The position numbers and the translations under genes are program-made. Below are positions 58,499-64,000 of a stretch of DNA of 64,000 nt, piece by piece (the first letter of the stretch is position 1; every line of letters begins with the position of its first letter). This DNA is from Nephrocerus scutellatus (lineage: Eukaryota; Arthropoda; Insecta; Diptera; Pipunculidae). Location of the stretch: the NCBI GenBank assembly GCA_947095585.1, contig OX352765.1:23714254-23778253 (forward strand), written 5' to 3'. The notes beneath the pieces are model-generated. The model had not been told where the DNA came from and did no database searches. It saw only the letters and a program-made list of their open reading frames with translations.

Positions 58499-59844
58499 CA
58501 TAAATAAATTAATTACCTTTTTGATAGCAGATGCCATTTTTTGGCATTATTTTCAAGTAAGCAGCTCACTAGTAGTGCACCAGAATGCAATATTTTAGAT
58601 AAAATGTATGAATAATATTGACTCCAAGATTATAGAAAGCAAATCTGTTTGTCCATTTGATGAACCATCACAGTATTCATTAATTGTAAATAGTGTAAAT
58701 TAGTAAATTAGTGGATACGAAAATATTTCCTCTGTCATTCAGTCAGTCATTGTATTTAAGTTTTTCCAAGAAACCTAAAACAACCAACTTTCTAGTGCCA
58801 CTTCCCGACAGATCTCCCAAATGTGCCGAGAAAACAATAAACCCTACCCTAATGCAATTAGTTATAAGTTCATAGATGAATATATAAGGCTGTTCTGCAA
58901 TTTTTAAGCTTATAGTCTTATTGACACTTAAAATTATTAAAACGACAAAGCCTCCCAAGTCCGGGGTCAAAAAGTATTAAATTGCACTAATGTCATAATG
59001 TGGACACCTCTTTCTGCTGTAGAGCTGGTGGCGTTCTGCTGTTGTTGTCCCTTGACTGATGGTTAGGTTATATGCGGGCACAACAAAACCTCTTCCAGCG
59101 AGCATGATGCACTGTAGTCTCAGTTTCAGCAGGAAATCCATATCGCAACAAAGCCAACAAGAAACAAAAAAAAAAAAGAGATAAAAACCACAAAACAAAC
59201 GCGAAACTCTCCTCATTCCAAACTCATTCGTTTAGGTTGGTTTCTACGGCCGCATTTAGCCATCATGTTAAACCAATAATTTCAATTGTTAAAGCCGATG
59301 TAGTCTAGTCACTTTATTAGACACAAAGCTCTCGAGTTACATCCCTACATCAGCAACGGATGAAACCGCAGAACTATTGCTCTGCCGCTGTTGCCATCAT
59401 CATCCACCACCACCGTCACTACTTCTTGGTGATGTCATCATAATCTGTACGAACAAGCGCCTATCTTCAAGTGGATAACTTCAAAGCAGCATACTAAACG
59501 GCAAACCGAAACCGAAAATTGACAGCATCGACACATAGGGCTATGTTCTCTGACTTCGATATGTGAGAAAAATTAAAGGAAACATTTGGTTTTCTACCAA
59601 TTCGGGTTGTCTTTTAGTGTGGTTGGCTGGTTCCGCATTTCGATTGCTTCGGACTTACACCTGACAGCCACGGAAGCACACCTCGTGCATTAACGAATTA
59701 CTTATGTATATTATGTACTATGTTTCCATTAATTTATGGACTCAGTTTTGTGTTCATAGAAAAGCTCTCCTATATCTGGATCAATCTTCAAAAGAAGCAA
59801 ACCTAAAAAAGATTTCTCGATTTCTCTCGACTTCTTTGCCATAA
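58499..59844. other. no gene recognised
   Basis: AT-rich to mixed DNA. No frame or RNA gene recognised. Confidence 0.35.
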
Positions 59845-60570
59845 AACCAGAGTAGAACTTTACAAAACTGCCAAATAGGCATAAGACTGCGGAATCTGAC
59901 TATAATCCATTTTATAGAAGTGAAGTATGAAGTGAAGAGCTTTCGAATCGATTGACGAGGCGATAGATTGACTGGACCCTCTTTAACCAAGCGTTGGGGG
60001 AAAAACAATCCTCCTTAAGTCCATACAAATTTTGGCTAACGGAGACGAAACTAATATCTTTATCTTTGATACAGCTCCAAACGAGAGTCTCTTCGATGTG
60101 GCATCAATTGGTCGAGCCCGTGTTTCCCGAATCTTATAATCTGCATGTCTTCAAATTAGCCGTTAACAACTTCTAGGATGATGGATAAAGTATTCATAAG
60201 TTGTTTATTAATATAAAAAAATAAAAATAAAAGTTGGATTGCGGCCGCACATTAATTAAAGCAAACCAAAGTAGAAGAAATAGTGGCCCACATTGGTCTC
60301 CTGAATAAAATGGTATGGCAATCCTTTAATTCCATCAATTTAATTGCAATAGCACGACAGTCAACAAAAATTGGGTCTCAGAACTATTAATTCCAGGAAA
60401 ATTAATTATTGGTACCAATCCTTATATACGGTCTTGATATCTCGGGGTTCATTAAGAAGTGCTTTCAACTGTTAGCTGCTTTCGAGAAGAAACAAAAAAT
60501 GGTACGAACAATTGTTGGCCCCTAACATGAAAAAGAACCATTTTGGAAAATAACGAGGTCCACCATTATT
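59845..60570 (+). mobile_element. RTE-like copy 4, heavily decayed
   Basis: Begins ACCAGAGTAGAACTTTACAA, matching copy 3 at 49175, and follows that copy with deletions through GCGTTGGGGGAAAAACAATC, GGCCCACATTGGTCTCCTGA, and GAACAATTGTTGGCCCC near 60520. No frame longer than about 60 codons remains. Recognised at the DNA level only. Confidence 0.65.
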
Positions 60571-60651
60571 ATTGCCCTCAGACCATGAAAAACAACTTAC
60601 AATTGCGATAAATGCAACACTCTAGAGGCGGGAGTTCTGTGTTGTCAGGAG

Positions 60652-60911
60652 CATTAATAATAATATTCGGCGCGACAGACCGTTGCGGTCCAAGGCCTAG
60701 CTTATTGCGACCATTTGTGTTGTGCATTTTTTTTGCACACAAATAGAAGAGACCGAATTGAGAAGCTTTCCGTGACAAGTTATTACTCTGTGATATTTGT
60801 CAGACATTCGCGAGAGGTGGCATTGTGAAAAAAACTTGTCGTTTTTTCTGGGATTCCAACTAGGGACCTCCTGCTCAGAAATCCACGTAGTAACCACTGA
60901 GCGCCCACTGC
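60652..60911 (-). mobile_element. tRNA-derived SINE, copy 2
   Basis: Minus strand begins AGTGGGCGCTCAGTGGTTAC, with the arm GGATTTCTGAGCAGGAGG (loop TTTCTGA, anticodon position TCT) and B-box-like TAGTTGGAATCC, then the same body as the copy at 10.4 kb (CACAACACAAATGGTCGCAA and AGCTAGGCCTTGGACCGCAA) and an ATT-repeat tail near 60652. Two copies with the same order and different flanks establish it as a dispersed family. Confidence 0.78.
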
Positions 60912-61079
60912 TAGGATAATAACCTTCTATTGAATACCTTTGAAGAATACATCCCAGTCTGAAGCCGCCCCGCCCCAATAATGAAAAATTTTCATAGTTC
61001 GAGTATGCAGTGATCGGTCATATACCGCTATTTTCGAGGTCTACTAGGTTGAAGTACAGTAGACACAGCTGACATGAGG
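60912..61079. other. no gene recognised
   Basis: Short unique spacer upstream of the SINE; nothing seen. Confidence 0.35.
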
Positions 61080-61400
61080 AAAATAGAAATGGATCTGTTA
61101 AAGTACTTATAAGAAAGAAAGCGAAGCAAACCAAAACTTTGTTTTGATCACAATTTGAAAAGATATCATCTGGTTTAAAGGATTTTTTAGGCCCAAGATG
61201 ATGAAAACACAAAACGAAACTTTAAATCCTTAAGAAAGTGGAAATGGCTTCGAAAGTTTTTGTTGAAAGATTTATAAGACATAAACGTGAAGCAGACCAA
61301 AACTTTTCTGTTGGGTTTGATCATAATTTGAAAATATATCGTCTGGGTCAAAGGATTTTTCAGCCACAAGATCGGGACCAAAGAAAAAAAGAAAACAAAA
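61080..61400 (+). repeat. old tandem duplication, about 155-173 bp unit
   Basis: Two adjacent units share GAAATGG, the GAAGCARACCAAAACTTT block, TTTGATCAYAATTTGAAAA and AAAGGATTTTTYAG in the same order. Spacing is 155 bp at the start and 173 bp later, owing to insertions in unit 2. They have diverged noticeably, so this is old. Confidence 0.75.
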
Positions 61401-62514
61401 TTTTAAAACCTTAATCACACTTTTTATGGAATAACACAAAGTTCGCTGCTCGGACCTAGTTTATTTCCTGAAAATTCTGATAGCTTCACATCATTTGTAC
61501 TTTTACGCGCTTCTATTGACAAGTGAAGTTGTCAATATTATCACTGGAAACATAATGATGTGGTGTGCGTGGCATGACCTTTCTCCATTCTCTCATGTCA
61601 CAGGCGACAATGGATACCCACCGAACCATACGAATGTGTGGTGTCGTATAGATACCACCGTTTGATGGAAAATCTTATATAGCCACGGTGGTGGGGGTAT
61701 TTTGTTGTTGTTGCCGTTTTTTGTTTAGCTTCTTCTTCTTCTTATTCGAAGTCATGTTTCTTGCATGTTGCATGGATTTCGCAAAGAGGTTAGGATTACA
61801 TTTGTATTTTCATTTCGCTCTCGTTATGCCGTGGCAGTGGAGGTACGGCGCTGCGGCTCAAAAAACAAATGCCCCGCCGTTTTGCTTTTGTTTTTGTCCA
61901 TATTGCAAGCTGCAGGGTATATACAGGGTCCGTACGTACGTACACAATCGCACACTTGTCACACTCTGTCATAAGTTGTCGGTCTTTTGCTTACGCCAAT
62001 GCGTTCATTTTTTTTTCTCTGTGAGCTTTTGCTTTTATGAATAAACAATTTGTGTCAGTTGTGTAGTAATTGTGCTGCGCAGCCAAGCTGTGCACTCTTT
62101 AGGTTTTAAAGCAGTAGCTTGAGTGTGAGAGTGTATGTGTGTCTGGGCGTACATAACAAATGCATTGGCATGGCTGAGAATTCTTGCGTTTCGACATTTA
62201 TTTCCAAACTAATTGGTTTAGCATTATGCTTATGCTAGATCTAGATCCCATATGTGCGTTTGTCGGTTGCGCCTGTCGCGTTGTACGTCGGTCGTTGTCG
62301 GTCGGGGCCATCGTGGTGTTGGTATAGTGTCTGCAATGATTGCTCCTTATACAATGCACTCTGAATTGAATTATCAACTGCAGTAAGCAGGGCTTCTCGT
62401 TCAATGCAAACAAGGACTGCCCAGACGATACTCAATGGTGACGAATGTGAGTGACCGCCTTTGCAAAATTGATCGTAATTATTAAAGATTATTAAAGCCC
62501 TAATAGAGGTTCAC
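61401..62514. other. no gene recognised
   Basis: Low-complexity T/C-rich patch near 61690-61745 and a short ACGT run at 61935. The 118-codon plus frame 61688-62044 is partly low complexity with no recognisable domain. Confidence 0.35.
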
Positions 62515-64000
62515 TTTGATACCACACGGATCAGGTTAAATGTTTCTCCCTACTCGTTGAACCAATTAGAGCTTCGTATGTAGCGTAAGAGACTGCTAAT
62601 ACCAATGTTAATAAGATCATTGGTGTCGTTGTTAAAGAAAGCTCCCATATGGAGTTTTTATGTTTTAGGAGAGGGCTGGACAAGTACAGAGTGGATGAAG
62701 AATGGTCTCCTCCTCTTTTTTATCCATGCAGCTTCTGCAGAAGTCTTTCGAGAATACTCCAAGTCTTGCTGCATGCCTGCCTATGAGACAGTGTCCAGTG
62801 ATGACACCTACAATAGCGCCGATGTGCGACCTTTTTTGAGAGATCAAACGCTTAAAGCGTTTCGGATCCAGCTTGGGCCAGACCTGCTTTGTCGCTATGC
62901 AAGAGATTAGTTTTTTCATTAGAATCCCGCTTTAACATGAGTTTGCATGTAGCGATTGTTATGCCTAGGGAACCATATTCAGGTAAGATGGGAAGTGTAG
63001 TTCCTTGTTTCGCGATTTAGTCAGCCATACAGTTTCCCGAAATTTCTTTGTGCCCCGGCACCCAACACCAGGTGGATATTGAATTGCACCGCCATCTCCA
63101 TAAGAAATGATCGGCAGTTAAGCACTAGAATCGAATTAGTAGAGACTGATTCCAGGGGTTTCAGTGCAGCTTGGCTATCCGAGAATATACGGATATTCTT
63201 AGCGGATATGACGTTTCTCTTGAGCCATAATGGCCTGGACGGGAAGGTGACCTGGAAATTTTGATTGAAATGGAGTTGAGTGAATGGTGTAGTCTATGTT
63301 ATCTGGGATCCTGACTAAATTCAGGATAGAGGAGTAACCAATTTCATTTCTAGTCTAATGGGAGATAGCAGTGAGGCGAATAGCTGAGCTAGCTGCTATT
63401 TACCTGCTGAAAATGTCGAGTGTTTAAAAGTTGAACCAAATTTCCAGTGCGGCGGAGGGGGTTGTACGAAGTGCTCCGCTCATACATAGACTAGCTGATC
63501 TTTGGACTTTGTTTAATTTACCTAGATTTACTTTCTTATTTAAGGCAGTCTACCATACACCGTATAAAAGAGTAGGTCCTACTACCACTGTATATAGCCA
63601 ATGGGTTATATGGGGTTAAAGACCCCATCTGCTACCAATGGCTTTTTTGCATTCGAAGAGTGCCACAGTTCTTGTATGTTTGGTTTCCAGCTTAGCTTCC
63701 TGTCCAGAATAAGACCCAAATACTTGGCTTTATGAGAGAATGTTAAGCTTATACCTTTTATAGATAGAGGGTTATTATGTGGAACTTTATATTTCCAGTT
63801 GAATAGGACAATCTAATTTTTGTGATGATTTACCCATAAACCACAGCGATCTGCCCACCAAGTTAGCTTATTGAGAGCATTTTGTAGGAGTTATTTTAAG
63901 GTATTCTGGTGTTTTCCTGGGACAGCAATAACAACGTCATCCGCGTAATTACTCTAAAGCCCTCACCTCTTATGCATAACAGCAGTTCATTCACCGCTAT
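62515..64000 (-). mobile_element. LOA-like LINE 3' half, runs off the window edge
   Basis: From the right edge on the minus strand: LLLCIRGEGFRV, a frameshift, then the intact RT active-site box YADDVVIAV (near 63950), WWADRCGLWVNHHK, AKYLGLILDRKLSWKPNIQE, RNase H scraps (63245-62990), and the 84-codon open piece 62919-62665 with WPKLDPKRFKRLISQK, GVITGHCLIGRHAARLG and the finger CRSCMDKKEEETILHPLC. It stops near 62515, before the 3' tail. It is the only LOA-like copy reaching back into the RT catalytic core. Stops and frameshifts make it inactive. Confidence 0.87.

Overview
The window looks like repeat-dense, non-coding genomic DNA of a higher fly (Brachycera). The mix of relics points that way: LOA/I-like, R1, Jockey and RTE-like non-LTR retrotransposons, mariner, pogo/Tigger and Tc1-like transposons, a Helitron, and Ty3/gypsy and BEL/Pao pieces, set in AT-rich DNA with CAA/GCA microsatellites. 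A tephritid-like species is my guess and is not shown by the sequence. I found no intact cellular protein-coding gene, rRNA, functional tRNA or CRISPR array. Nearly every recognisable reading frame is a decayed transposon gene.

Layout. 1-10 kb: an internally shortened pogo/Tigger-like element with both inverted ends (1258-2793), a Tc1-like scrap (5.2 kb) and the tail of a Helitron (8.0-9.3 kb) carrying a long degenerate GGGTCTTTTG array. 10-16 kb: a tRNA-derived SINE (10.4 kb), an unidentified reading frame split by a retroposon with a 14-bp target duplication (11185-12110), an RTE-like copy (13.5-14.25 kb) and a reverse-oriented R1-clade element (14.3-16.0 kb). 18-24.4 kb: LINE fragments, one containing a mariner, then gypsy integrase plus probable LTR, DDE transposase relics, and two LOA-like 3' ends. 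27-28 kb: a better LOA-like copy. 30-35 kb: a retroposon fragment, a second pogo/Tigger-like element, and a second CAAAAGACC array. 36.5-38 kb: the best RTE-like copy (244-codon open frame). 38-44 kb: BEL/Pao gag scrap, a perfect 152-bp tandem duplication, a LINE C-terminus and a LOA-like copy. 46.9-47.5 kb: a possible untranslated leader exon. 48-55.5 kb: Tc1-like and RTE-like copies abutting, a mariner with both ends, and a LINE RNase H relic split by a retroposon with a 16-bp target duplication beside a Jockey RT fragment. 57-64 kb: RTE pieces, a second SINE copy, an old tandem duplication and a reverse LOA-like copy running off the edge.

The parts form no pathway. What can be read is insertion history: nested insertions, target duplications, internal deletions and one fragment that looks copied from about 1.3 kb away. 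The most novel items are the SINE family, the TSD-flanked retroposon family, the Helitron-linked 10-bp-motif arrays and the patch insertion at 22.65 kb. I see no convincing evidence of a new biochemical system; the possible leader exon and the unidentified reading frame around 10.9-12.6 kb are the best leads to a host gene.
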